This document shows, one piece after another, positions 1 to 7,441 of a DNA stretch of 26,822 bases. This DNA comes from an uncultured Clostridia bacterium. Lineage in GTDB: Bacteria; Bacillota; Clostridia; TANB77; CAG-508. Numbering within the stretch: position 1 is the stretch's first letter; each line of letters opens with the position of its first letter. The stretch covers positions 1 through 26,822 of the forward strand of contig CAKOWZ010000022.1 in the NCBI GenBank assembly GCA_934129745.1, written 5' to 3'. The position numbers and the translations under genes were made by a program. Under the pieces are notes generated by a model that worked only from the letters and a program-made list of their open reading frames with translations, was not told the origin of the DNA and ran no database searches.

Positions 1-117
1 ATATACTACTATCCTTTTATTTACAAGACTAGGCACCTAAAATCATTTCTCAAAGTAGAACAAGAATGCCCCATCCCCAAATATATCAAAAAAACTAGTT
101 TCAAAATGTCTCTCTAA
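1..117 (+). CDS. Possible 3' end of an unidentified gene (left-edge partial)
   Basis: Frame 1 is open from the first base to a TAA at 115-117, giving 38 codons. The translation is rich in Tyr, Lys, Phe and Pro (it contains RHLKSFLKVEQ and ends FKMSL) and uses CCC, CAC and AGG codons that are uncommon nearby. I recognise no family. A stretch of this length can be open by chance, and the minus strand here also has a shorter open stretch, so the call is weak. Only the sequence to the left can decide it. Confidence 0.3.
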   Translation: MYYYPFIYKTRHLKSFLKVEQECPIPKYIKKTSFKMSL

Positions 118-131
118 TTTTCAAAAAAAAC

Positions 132-160
132 TTGAAAAATTACCAATTTAATGATTAAAT
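132..160 (+). promoter_or_regulatory. Weak candidate promoter for the first asnB
   Basis: TTGAAA at 132-137 is followed after 17 bp by TTAAAT at 155-160. The -35 is good and the -10 is poor. The spacing and the distance to the asnB ribosome binding site suit a sigma-A promoter, but the flanks are so AT-rich that other -10-like hexamers are possible. Confidence 0.3.
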
Positions 161-232
161 AAACAATATAAAAAATAATAAAATCAAAGATAAAATATAA
201 AATAAAAAACTTAAACAAAAGGAGAGTTATAT

Positions 233-2074
233 ATGTGTGGTTTTTGTGGATTTACAGGTAATGTAGAAAATAAAGAACAAGTTATAGAAAATATGATGAA
301 TAAAATAATCTACAGAGGACCTGATAGTGCAGGTACTCATGTTGATGATGATGTTGCATTAGGTTTTAGAAGACTTTCAATTATAGATTTAGCTGATGGT
401 ACTCAACCTATTTATAATGAAGATGGAACTAAGGTTATTGTTTTTAATGGCGAAATTTATAATTATCAAGGAATAAGAGATGATTTAATAAAAAAAGGAC
501 ATATTTTTAAAACTAAAACTGATACTGAAGTTATTTTACATGGTTATGAAGAATATGGACCTGATGTTTTAAATAAATTTAGAGGTATGTTTGGAATTGC
601 TATTTGGGATTTGGTTTCAAAAGAATTGTTTATTGCAAGAGACTTTTTTGGAATTAAACCTATGTATTATACACAAATTGGAAATAATTTAGTTTTTGGT
701 TCTGAAATTAAGTGTATTTTAACACACCCAAATGTGAAAAAAGAGCTTAATATACATGCTTTACAAAATTATTTATCATTCCAATATGGTGTGCCAAATG
801 AAACATTTTTTGAAAATATTTATTGCCTACAACCAGGTCATTATTTAAAATTCAAAGATGGTAAATTAGAAATTACAAGATATTGGAAACCTGAATTTAT
901 GGTAAATGATTCTTGGAATTATGATGATTTAGTTAAAGAAATTGATACAACTTTTAAAGAATCTGTTGAAGCACATAAAATTAGTGATGTTGAAGTAGGT
1001 TGCTTTTTGTCAAGTGGTGTTGATTCAAGTTATGTTGCAACACAATTTAAAGGTCAAAAAAGTTTTACTGTAGGGTTTAATTATAATAAATATAATGAAA
1101 TTGATTATGCTAAAGAATTAGCTGAAGAAATTGGACAAGACCATTACTTCAAAAAAATAACTGATGATGAATTTTGGAGTATTGTTCCAAAAGTTCAATA
1201 TTATATGGATCAACCACATGCAGACCCATCATGTGTTGCATTATATTATGTTTGTCAAATTGCAAGTGAACATGTAAAAGTTGTATTATCAGGTGAAGGT
1301 GCTGATGAATTATTTGGAGGATACAGAATTTATCATGAACCATTTAGTTTACGTTATAGTAAAATTTTACCAAGATTTGTATGGAAAGGAATTGCAGGTG
1401 TTTGTAATTTAATTCCAAGAAACTTTCCAGGTAAAAGTTATGCAAATAGAGCTAGCAAAACCTTAGAGGAAAGATTTATTGGTAATGCTAATTTATTCTC
1501 AGATAAAGAAAAAACAAAAATCTTGAAAAATACTGAAGGTATGAAAAAAACATCTGAAATTACAAAACCATTTTATGATGATACAAAAGGTATGGATGAT
1601 GTTACAAGAATGCAATATATTGATATTAATTTATGGATGATTGGTGATATTTTATTAAAAGCTGATAGAATGAGTATGGCCAATTCACTTGAACTTCGTG
1701 TACCTTTTTTAGATAAAGAGGTTTGGAATTTAGCAAGAACTATTCCATCTAAATTTAAGGTAACAAAAGATGGTAGAACTAAAGTAGCAATGAGAGAAGC
1801 AGCATTAGGAAATATGCCTGAAAAAGTTGCTCAAAGAAAGAAATTAGGATTCCCAGTTCCAACAAGAGAATGGCTAAAACAAGAAAAATATTATGAAATT
1901 GTAAAAAAAGAATTTGAATCTGAAACAGCTAAAAAATATTTTGTTACAGATGAAATTATTAAATTATTAGATGAACATTATCAACTAAAAAAAGATAATA
2001 GTAGAAAAATTTGGACTATTTATGTTTTCTTAATTTGGTATAAACAATTTTTTGAAAATAATGAAAATGCTTAA
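233..2074 (+). CDS. asnB: Asparagine synthetase, glutamine-hydrolysing (first tandem copy)
   Basis: Makes asparagine from aspartate, ATP and glutamine in the cytoplasm. The protein is 613 aa, usual for class B enzymes, and starts MCGF, so after Met removal Cys2 is the glutaminase nucleophile of the N-terminal class II amidotransferase domain (about 1-210, with RGPDSAG near 29). The synthetase domain follows, with a PP-loop near residue 260 reading SSGVDSS, where the family and the next gene have SGGVDSS; GEGADELFGGY follows near 357. The ATG follows AAAGGAGAG. A close paralogue starts 134 bp downstream on the same strand, so the pair is a tandem duplication, probably co-transcribed. The Ser-for-Gly change in the PP-loop may affect ATP binding, or the enzyme may act on a different acceptor; all other motifs look intact. 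Confidence 0.95.
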   Translation: MCGFCGFTGNVENKEQVIENMMNKIIYRGPDSAGTHVDDDVALGFRRLSIIDLADGTQPIYNEDGTKVIVFNGEIYNYQGIRDDLIKKGHIFKTKTDTEVILHGYEEYGPDVLNKFRGMFGIAIWDLVSKELFIARDFFGIKPMYYTQIGNNLVFGSEIKCILTHPNVKKELNIHALQNYLSFQYGVPNETFFENIYCLQPGHYLKFKDGKLEITRYWKPEFMVNDSWNYDDLVKEIDTTFKESVEAHKISDVEVGCFLSSGVDSSYVATQFKGQKSFTVGFNYNKYNEIDYAKELAEEIGQDHYFKKITDDEFWSIVPKVQYYMDQPHADPSCVALYYVCQIASEHVKVVLSGEGADELFGGYRIYHEPFSLRYSKILPRFVWKGIAGVCNLIPRNFPGKSYANRASKTLEERFIGNANLFSDKEKTKILKNTEGMKKTSEITKPFYDDTKGMDDVTRMQYIDINLWMIGDILLKADRMSMANSLELRVPFLDKEVWNLARTIPSKFKVTKDGRTKVAMREAALGNMPEKVAQRKKLGFPVPTREWLKQEKYYEIVKKEFESETAKKYFVTDEIIKLLDEHYQLKKDNSRKIWTIYVFLIWYKQFFENNENA

Positions 2075-2079
2075 ATTCG

Positions 2080-2195
2080 CAAATAATTAAGATAATGAAA
2101 ATATTGAAATTTGTAAATACTTAAAATATTTAAAATATGAGAATACATAAAATACGAAAAATTAAAAATACTTAAGATCTGAAAATATGAAAGGA
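2080..2195 (+). repeat. AT-rich degenerate short repeats between the two asnB genes
   Basis: The spacer contains repeated short units of the form AAATACTTAAAATA or GAAAATATGAAA, spaced roughly 10-20 bases apart. There is no clear promoter or terminator, which fits co-transcription of the asnB pair. Similar degenerate AT-rich repeats lie at 20586-20690 and 23727-23815. Confidence 0.4.
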
Positions 2196-2208
2196 GAGCA
2201 AAAGATAG

Positions 2209-4053
2209 ATGTGTGGATTTGTGGGATTTATGGACAATATAAATCAAGATGAAAAACAAAAAAATATAAAATTAATGGCAGATAGAATCATACATAGAGG
2301 ACCTGATGAAGAAGGTTATTATATTGATGATAATATTGCTTTAGGACATAGAAGATTATCAATAATGGATTTAGCAAGTGGGCAACAACCAATGTTTAAT
2401 GAAGATAAATCAATGGTTGTAGTTTATAATGGGGAAGTTTATAATTTTCAAGAAATAAAAAAAGATTTGGAAGAAAAAGGTCATATTTTTAAAACAAATT
2501 GTGATACAGAAGTTTTAATTCATGGTTATGAAGAATATAAAGAAGAATTATTTAATAAATTAAGAGGAATGTTTGCATTTGTAATTTATGATATTAAAAA
2601 CAAAGAATTAATAGGTGTTAGAGATTATTTTGGTGTTAAACCTTTTTACTATTATGATGATGGAAAAACATTTATTTTTGGGTCAGAAATTAAAAGTTTT
2701 TTAGACCATCCGAATTTTGTAAAAGAGGTTAATAAAAAAGCTTTAAAACCATATTTAACATTCCAATATTCTGTATTAGATGAAACTTTTTTCAAAAATA
2801 CATATAGATTAAAACCAGGAAATTATATTAAATATAAAGATGGAAAATTAGAAATTAAACAATATTTTAAAGCTACATATGATAAACAAAAAGACACATA
2901 TGAAAATTATAAAAAACAAGTTAAACAATCATTAGAAGATTCTGTTAAATGTCATCAAGTAAGTGATGTTGAAGTTGGTTCATATTTATCAGGTGGTGTT
3001 GATTCATCATATATTGTAAGTATGGCAAAACCAGATAAAACATTTACTGTAGGATTTGATAAAACAGGTTTTGATGAATCAGGTTTTGCAAAAGATTTAT
3101 CAAAAATATTTAATACAAATAATTATAATAATGTATTAACAGGTGATGATTTTTTTGATGCATTACCAAAGGTTCAATATCATACAGATGAACCACATGC
3201 AAATTTATCAACTGTTCCATTATATTTTTTATCAAAATTAGCAAGTGAAAAAGTTAAAGTTGTTCTTTCAGGTGAAGGTGCAGATGAAATGTATGGTGGA
3301 TATAATGAGCTTAATGTAAGTAAATGGATTAAAGCTTATTGTTTATTACCATTAGCTTTTAGAAAATGTTTGGCTAATAAAGTTAGAGATAAAAAGAAAT
3401 TTAAAGGTAAACGTATTATTTGTCAATATGATAGACCATTATCTGAAAGATTTATTGGTAATGCATTTATTATGGATGATAATGAAACTGAAGATATTTT
3501 ATGTGATGAATTAAAAGGTAATGGAGTTAAATTTGCTGATATTATTAAACCTTATTATGATGATGTTAAAGGTGAAGATGAAATTACTCAAATGATGTAT
3601 ATTAATATGCATTTTTGGCTTGCAAAAGATATGCTTTTAAAAGCTGATAAAATGAGTATGGCAAATTCTGTTGAATTAAGAGTTCCATTTTTGGATAAAG
3701 AAGTATGGAATGTTGCAAGAAAAATTCCTAGTAAGTATTTAATTAAAAATGGTGAAACTAAAAAAGTGTTTAGAGATGTTGCTGCTGAGGTAATTCCTGA
3801 AGAATGGGCAAAAAGAAGAAAATTAGGTTTTCCTGTCCCATTTTTTATGTGGATTAAAGAGGAAAAATATTTTAATAAAGTTAAAGAATTGTTTATGCAA
3901 GATTGGGTAAGCGAGTTTTTTGATAAAGATAAGATTAATAAAATGCTTGATGACCATTATGCTGGTGTTGAAAATCATGGTAGAAAATTGTATAATATTT
4001 ATATTTTCTTGGTTTGGTATAAGGTTTATTTTGTTGATAATGGTGTTGTGTAA
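2209..4053 (+). CDS. asnB: Asparagine synthetase, glutamine-hydrolysing (second tandem copy)
   Basis: A 614-aa class B asparagine synthetase, clearly homologous along its whole length to the gene just upstream. The N-terminal MCGF supplies the amidotransferase Cys; RGPDEEG and the DTEV segment mark the glutaminase domain. The PP-loop near residue 261 is the canonical SGGVDSS, followed by GEGADEMYGGY and the RVPFLDKEVW segment of the synthetase domain. The ATG has an AAAGGAGAG ribosome binding site with normal spacing. There is no obvious promoter in the 134-bp spacer, so it is probably read from the upstream transcript. Two divergent copies side by side suggest specialisation, for example free asparagine versus another amidated product, but this is inference. 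Confidence 0.95.
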   Translation: MCGFVGFMDNINQDEKQKNIKLMADRIIHRGPDEEGYYIDDNIALGHRRLSIMDLASGQQPMFNEDKSMVVVYNGEVYNFQEIKKDLEEKGHIFKTNCDTEVLIHGYEEYKEELFNKLRGMFAFVIYDIKNKELIGVRDYFGVKPFYYYDDGKTFIFGSEIKSFLDHPNFVKEVNKKALKPYLTFQYSVLDETFFKNTYRLKPGNYIKYKDGKLEIKQYFKATYDKQKDTYENYKKQVKQSLEDSVKCHQVSDVEVGSYLSGGVDSSYIVSMAKPDKTFTVGFDKTGFDESGFAKDLSKIFNTNNYNNVLTGDDFFDALPKVQYHTDEPHANLSTVPLYFLSKLASEKVKVVLSGEGADEMYGGYNELNVSKWIKAYCLLPLAFRKCLANKVRDKKKFKGKRIICQYDRPLSERFIGNAFIMDDNETEDILCDELKGNGVKFADIIKPYYDDVKGEDEITQMMYINMHFWLAKDMLLKADKMSMANSVELRVPFLDKEVWNVARKIPSKYLIKNGETKKVFRDVAAEVIPEEWAKRRKLGFPVPFFMWIKEEKYFNKVKELFMQDWVSEFFDKDKINKMLDDHYAGVENHGRKLYNIYIFLVWYKVYFVDNGVV

Positions 4054-4128
4054 GTGAAAAATTAAAGATATGAAGTAATGATTTACTCAAAAAATGTTTA
4101 ATAATTCACACAATAATTTACATAACAC

Positions 4129-4157
4129 TTGAAAATAATGGAAAATTGTAGTATAAT
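4129..4157 (+). promoter_or_regulatory. Sigma-A promoter of accessory cassette 1
   Basis: TTGAAA (4129-4134), a 17-bp spacer and TATAAT (4152-4157). Transcription would start near 4164, about 90 bases before the first full gene, leaving a leader. The 30 bases from the -35 match the rimP promoter (10039 onward) at 26 of 30 positions. Confidence 0.8.
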
Positions 4158-4175
4158 ATAATTATTACAATATAT

Positions 4176-4235
4176 AAGGAGGATGGTAACATCTTAGAAA
4201 TTCATACGCACATTCACAATTTCATAATCGTCTAG
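4176..4235 (+). promoter_or_regulatory. Leader with possible 14-codon mini-ORF, cassette 1
   Basis: A very strong AAGGAGG at 4176-4182 is followed 8 bases later by an open frame 4191-4235 (stop TAG). It begins with ATC, has no ATG, GTG or TTG start, and would encode ILEIHTHIHNFIIV. An ATG that abuts the Shine-Dalgarno (4183) encodes only four residues. The leader of cassette 2 has the same layout and a similar peptide (ITLIYSNIHHLLI, starting ATT), both with I-H/Y-T/S-x-I-H. This may be a translated leader peptide on a rare start codon, or a conserved RNA or operator element. Translation is unproven. Confidence 0.4.
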
Positions 4236-4255
4236 TTGACAGAAAGGAATCAAAA

Positions 4256-4561
4256 GTGGAGAAATCTTTGAGAACACAAAAGCTGATTCAGGAATATCAC
4301 AACCTGTGGCTTGAAAAGGGGATTTTGCCAAAAGATGGGGCACAGATTTTTGGGCTATCTCAACGCTATGTTTATGAGCTGTTAAAAATAGTTGCCAAAA
4401 ATCATGGGATAAACCGAGAGGAATATCTTGATGTCCCTCATAAAAAGCATAGTCTTCGTGGTAGTAGTGGAAGCAAGAAAATTGAAACAACTGAGTTGTC
4501 AATGCTTGAAAATGAGTTCACAGAAGTTCTTGAACTTATTGATAGCTTGATTAATTCTTGA
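4256..4561 (+). CDS. Small HTH-like protein, cassette 1
   Basis: A 101-aa protein of unrecognised family. The GTG start at 4256 is chosen because AGAAAGGA lies 7 bases upstream and no ATG is suitably placed. The N-terminal half looks like a helix-turn-helix: a first helix near QKLIQEYHNLW, then AQIFGLSQRYVYELLK as turn plus candidate recognition helix (about residues 29-44). A short His/Lys stretch and an acidic C-terminal helix ending LIDSLINS follow. The cassette 2 protein at 5748 shares the YVY recognition-helix core, the spacing to a Gly...Tyr-Leu element and an acidic tail ending in LLNS, so the two are homologues. The stop codon sits inside the GAGGAGG of the next gene, implying translational coupling. 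Codons such as CTG and GGG are unlike the neighbouring chromosomal genes. A DNA-binding regulator or adaptor of the following protein is likely, by inference. Confidence 0.7.
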   Translation: MEKSLRTQKLIQEYHNLWLEKGILPKDGAQIFGLSQRYVYELLKIVAKNHGINREEYLDVPHKKHSLRGSSGSKKIETTELSMLENEFTEVLELIDSLINS

Positions 4562-4575
4562 GGAGGAAAAGAAAA

Positions 4576-5505
4576 ATGAACAATACAGATTTACGAACAG
4601 GTCTTGAAAGAGGCTGGGTTGAAAAGGACTTTGTTATTCACTTTGGGCTAAAGGATGTTGATGATTTTTATCGAAGATTCAATAACTTGTATAAGTACAA
4701 CCAAAAAGAAAAGGATAAAAAAATTAGGATGTTAGAAACAAATAAGAAAAACAAACAGAAAAAAGAGAGAAGAGAACCAAAAAAGAGAAAGTCAGAGGTA
4801 ACAGAAGTTCCGAAAACTCTTGAGGGCTCTGAAGTTTCTGAGGTCCTTGAAGCTCCTAAAGCTCCTGAGGTTCCTGAAGTCCCTGATGTCTCTGAGATTC
4901 CTGAGGTTTCTGAGGCTACGAAAATTCCTGAAGACTCTGAGGAAGACCTTCAGAAAGAGTTGAAAAACTGTGAAAACAGAATAGTTCAGCTCGAAATCAA
5001 TCAGGCTGATCTGAAAAAGGATAATAAAGCTGATGAAAAGACGCTGTCTGATATTCAGCTTGAGCTGAAAGCAATCAGACAGAGAGTTTTAGAAATGAAG
5101 GGAAGAACAAAGGCTATTCTGGAACGGGTAGCTGAAAGAGAAAAGGAAATAAAAAAGGTAGAGTTCGACCTTGCGTTTGAAAAAGAATGCAAAGTTGAAC
5201 TTGAAGAAAAAGTTGAGGCGGCAAAGTTTACTGTTGTTTACTGTGGTAACAAAAGTGACATTAAGGCAGATCTTTTTCTGGGTGACTTTGGACTGTCAGA
5301 GTCAGAGATCAATAAGAAGGTAATGGAAATTCTGACAATACCTGATCTCATGGATTTGAAGGTTCATGAAGTCAAAAAAATAGCGACTCTTCTTCTTGTT
5401 GCAGAATGTGGCAAGATAAATTTTCTGTTGGACGATGACGATAAAAAAATTGTGGAAATTGTTAAGGAGGTAAATAAAGATGTTAAATTTACTTATTTAA
5501 AGTAA
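4576..5505 (+). CDS. HTH-like / coiled-coil protein with PEV-rich linker, cassette 1
   Basis: A 309-aa protein of unknown family. I use ATG 4576, 9 bases after GAGGAGG; an in-frame TTG at 4558 would put the start inside that site. Segments in order: 1-45 helical, HTH-like (ERGW, then FGLKDVDDFYRRFNNLYKY); 45-73 strongly basic; 73-123 Pro-Glu-Val/Ser repeats (PEVPEVPDVSEIPEV); 123-217 a long charged heptad-like region, probably coiled coil; 217-309 a predicted alpha/beta end (TVVYCG...INFLL...VKFTYLK). There is no signal peptide or membrane segment. The larger gene of cassette 2 matches it in the N-terminal NNLYKY/NNIFKF element and in the C-terminal domain, but the linkers differ. Base use (CTG, CGG, CTC) is richer in GC than neighbouring genes, suggesting transfer. 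A structural or partner-binding role with the upstream HTH protein is inferred; the function is unknown. Confidence 0.75.
   Translation: MNNTDLRTGLERGWVEKDFVIHFGLKDVDDFYRRFNNLYKYNQKEKDKKIRMLETNKKNKQKKERREPKKRKSEVTEVPKTLEGSEVSEVLEAPKAPEVPEVPDVSEIPEVSEATKIPEDSEEDLQKELKNCENRIVQLEINQADLKKDNKADEKTLSDIQLELKAIRQRVLEMKGRTKAILERVAEREKEIKKVEFDLAFEKECKVELEEKVEAAKFTVVYCGNKSDIKADLFLGDFGLSESEINKKVMEILTIPDLMDLKVHEVKKIATLLLVAECGKINFLLDDDDKKIVEIVKEVNKDVKFTYLK
4845..4935 (+). repeat. In-gene Pro-Glu-Val/Ser micro-repeats
   Basis: Repeated 9- to 12-base units of the type CCTGAGGTT or TCTGAGGTT encode the PEV/SEV linker of the cassette 1 coiled-coil protein. The frame is maintained through variation in unit number. 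Confidence 0.6.
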
Positions 5506-5521
5506 ATCCATCTGAACACAG

Positions 5522-5549
5522 GGCTGGCTGTAATAGCTGGCCTTTTTTT
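5522..5549 (+). terminator. Intrinsic terminator of cassette 1
   Basis: An 8-bp stem with two G-U pairs (GGCTGGCT pairing with AGCTGGCC, loop GTAAT) at 5522-5542, followed by a run of seven T. It lies 16 bases after the stop of the coiled-coil gene and separates the two cassettes. Confidence 0.85.
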
Positions 5550-5626
5550 ATATCAAAATTTTGATCTTTTTGATAAAACTGAATATTATGTGTAAATATT
5601 TTTTATAACAAAATCAAAACATTATG

Positions 5627-5655
5627 TTGACTTACTGCTAAAAACTTGATATAAT
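5627..5655 (+). promoter_or_regulatory. Sigma-A promoter of accessory cassette 2
   Basis: TTGACT (5627-5632), a 17-bp spacer and TATAAT (5650-5655). It gives cassette 2 its own transcript, separate from cassette 1, which ends at the terminator just upstream. Confidence 0.8.
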
Positions 5656-5675
5656 ATAAAACATAAAAATATTAT

Positions 5676-5730
5676 AAGGGAGTTGATAATTACATTAATT
5701 TATTCGAATATTCACCATTTACTAATTTAA
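5676..5730 (+). promoter_or_regulatory. Leader with possible 13-codon mini-ORF, cassette 2
   Basis: AAGGGAG at 5676-5682 precedes an open frame that ends with TAA at 5728-5730. Read from ATT 5689, at the same distance from the Shine-Dalgarno as in cassette 1, it gives ITLIYSNIHHLLI. A TTG two codons upstream (5683) would start too close to the ribosome binding site. The next ribosome binding site, GAAAGGA, follows 3 bases after the stop, an arrangement resembling the cassette 1 leader. A leader peptide or conserved RNA/DNA site are both possible. Confidence 0.4.
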
Positions 5731-5747
5731 TATGAAAGGATTTTTGT

Positions 5748-6092
5748 ATGTCAAAAAAAAGGCAAAGTTTAGGTGCCAATAATTTCGCTATATTGCGAAA
5801 TCTATTGGAAAGCCATACAGTAGACGAAATATCCAAGTCTTCTGGATATGAGAAATCTTATGTGTATAAATTTATACACAATATGGAATCTGCTGATGGA
5901 GTTCCAAAAGGCACATATTTACCAAGCAAAACAAAAACAAATATTAATGAAGATACTACTGATGTTCATGTTGATAAACAAACTGTTGAACAGTCAGAAG
6001 GCTTTATTAATGTAGATTCCATCAAAAAAGAATTTGAGGAATTTATCGCACAAGTGGAAGAAAACAAAATATGGGAACTTTTAAATTCTTAA
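5748..6092 (+). CDS. Small HTH-like protein, cassette 2
   Basis: A 114-aa protein, homologue of the small protein of cassette 1; I do not recognise the family. The ATG has GAAAGGA 8 bases upstream. Residues about 13-47 form a probable HTH: FAILRNLLESHTVDEIS, then the turn SSGYEK and the candidate recognition helix SYVYKFIHNM. A short Gly-Val-Pro...Tyr-Leu element, a hydrophilic Thr/Asp-rich linker and an acidic helix ending IWELLNS follow. The shared core YVY and the similar tail with cassette 1 suggest a common binding surface, probably DNA at the N-terminus and a partner at the C-terminus. It is followed 23 bases downstream by the coiled-coil gene. Codon use is more AT-rich than in cassette 1. 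Confidence 0.7.
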   Translation: MSKKRQSLGANNFAILRNLLESHTVDEISKSSGYEKSYVYKFIHNMESADGVPKGTYLPSKTKTNINEDTTDVHVDKQTVEQSEGFINVDSIKKEFEEFIAQVEENKIWELLNS

Positions 6093-6115
6093 ACTTTGAT
6101 CTGGAGGATGTAGCT

Positions 6116-7426
6116 ATGATATTAGGAAAAATCACAAAGAACGACATCGGAAACATTCGGAATAAGGCAAAAAGAGGTTGTACATTAGAAGAGGTGTGCA
6201 ACTTATATGGGTATGGTTCTGATACTGCTAAATTTGAAGATGACTTAAACAACATTTTCAAATTTGAGGTAAAGAAAAAAGGAAACTCTACCGGAAGTCA
6301 GATTATGGAAAAACTGCAAAGAAATTCAGATGCCAAAAAAAGAAGTCAGCAAAATAGAACTAAAAGAAGCAGAAAAAATGATGCTGCAATTAATTTCGAA
6401 GCTCTTCCTGATGAAGGTAGTGCAGTATATAACCCTAATGCCAAAAATGGTAAAGATGCCTTTGAAAAAACTGATTTTGACAGCAAAATTGATGTTGCAG
6501 AAAAATCAGAAAATGAGAATGCATCAGAAAAATCTGATATTAAGGTGGAAAAGCCAGAATCAGAACAGCAGGGAACTGAAGCGGAGGTAATTGATTCAGA
6601 AAAACAGGAAGCAGAAACAGCAGAGGCTAAGTCGAAACAACAGAAGGCAGAAACAGAGGAGACTAAGTCAAAACAACAGAAAGCAAAAACAGAGGAGATT
6701 AAGTCGAAACAGCAGCAAACAGAAACAGCAGTGACTGAGCCTGAGAAAACAAAAACTGAAGGCACTAAGTCAAAAAATCAGAAGAATGAGGCTGAAAGCA
6801 AAAAGAATTTCTCAGATGATGAGATTCTGAAAAAGCTCAAAGAAGAAAGAGCTGAGAAAGCCAAACATGCTCAAGACCTTGAAAAAAGGAAAAAAGAAAT
6901 TGATTCTACATTAATGGAATTTGTAGATCAGATTTCTAATTCCAAGGAAATTCTGAATCAGCTAAAAGCTGAGTATGAAAAACTTAAGGAACTAATACCT
7001 AAGTTCAATTCAGCTAAACAAGAAAGCAACTCTGTTAATAGAGAGATTGTTGATGCAAAAATTGAGCTTCTTGACATCGAAAAAGCAATACAGCTTTTAA
7101 ATCCTGTAAAACTAGTCTTTTCAGGTAGTTTACCTGATGGAGACTACATTGATGCAACTACTATTAAGGAAGTTTCCGATGAGGAAATAAATGAATTAAT
7201 GGTGCAAATGCTTAGTGATGTAACAATGTATAAGCTTGTTGAGTCACAGACAATACAGGTATTGAAAAGCTTTGCTGAAATAATAGCAAAGGCAAATAAA
7301 GTAAAGGGGGAGAATGAAAGAGTAAATCTTTACTTTGAGGATGACAAAAGTGAGGTGATCCAGCTTGTTAAGCAATTTGGAGAACTTCATCAGAAAACAT
7401 CGATCAAAGTAATAATTACAAAATGA
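6116..7426 (+). CDS. HTH-like / coiled-coil protein with 12-residue repeats, cassette 2
   Basis: A 436-aa protein of unknown family. ATG 6116 is preferred because GGAGGA lies 7 bases upstream; the in-frame ATG at 6071 has a poor site and overlaps the previous gene. Order: 1-50 HTH-like, with RGCTLEEVCNLYGYGS and ending LNNIFKF, matching the NNLYKY element of cassette 1; 50-90 basic and Gln/Ser-rich; 90-165 acidic and Ser-rich; 165-230 tandem 12-residue units like AETEETKSKQQK; 235-330 charged coiled coil; 330-436 an alpha/beta C-terminal domain (VKLVFSG ... VNLYFEDD ... IKVIITK) homologous to the end of the cassette 1 protein. There is no signal peptide or membrane helix. The conserved ends with diverged linkers suggest a scaffold or filament-like partner of the small HTH protein. 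This is inference. Confidence 0.75.
   Translation: MILGKITKNDIGNIRNKAKRGCTLEEVCNLYGYGSDTAKFEDDLNNIFKFEVKKKGNSTGSQIMEKLQRNSDAKKRSQQNRTKRSRKNDAAINFEALPDEGSAVYNPNAKNGKDAFEKTDFDSKIDVAEKSENENASEKSDIKVEKPESEQQGTEAEVIDSEKQEAETAEAKSKQQKAETEETKSKQQKAKTEEIKSKQQQTETAVTEPEKTKTEGTKSKNQKNEAESKKNFSDDEILKKLKEERAEKAKHAQDLEKRKKEIDSTLMEFVDQISNSKEILNQLKAEYEKLKELIPKFNSAKQESNSVNREIVDAKIELLDIEKAIQLLNPVKLVFSGSLPDGDYIDATTIKEVSDEEINELMVQMLSDVTMYKLVESQTIQVLKSFAEIIAKANKVKGENERVNLYFEDDKSEVIQLVKQFGELHQKTSIKVIITK
6611..6730 (+). repeat. 36-bp tandem repeat inside the cassette 2 coiled-coil gene
   Basis: About three and a half 36-bp units start at 6611, 6647, 6683 and 6719, each coding for 12 residues of the pattern A-E-T-x-E-x-K-S-K-Q-Q-K. 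The last is degenerate. DNA-level similarity is high, pointing to recent expansion by slippage or recombination. Confidence 0.85.
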
Positions 7427-7441
7427 TTATTACACAACCTA

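Noticed and set aside
4194..4502. A 102-codon minus-strand frame over the first small HTH gene
   Set aside because: There is no promoter or ribosome binding site on that strand; the plus-strand gene has promoter, Shine-Dalgarno, coupling to the next gene and a homologue at 5748.
4558..4575. TTG 4558 as start of the cassette 1 coiled-coil protein
   Set aside because: The six extra codons are the Shine-Dalgarno GAGGAGG itself; ATG 4576 is correctly spaced.
6346..6765. A 139-codon Ser/Cys/Phe-rich minus-strand frame
   Set aside because: It is antisense to the repetitive linker of the cassette 2 coiled-coil gene and repeats with the same 36-bp period.
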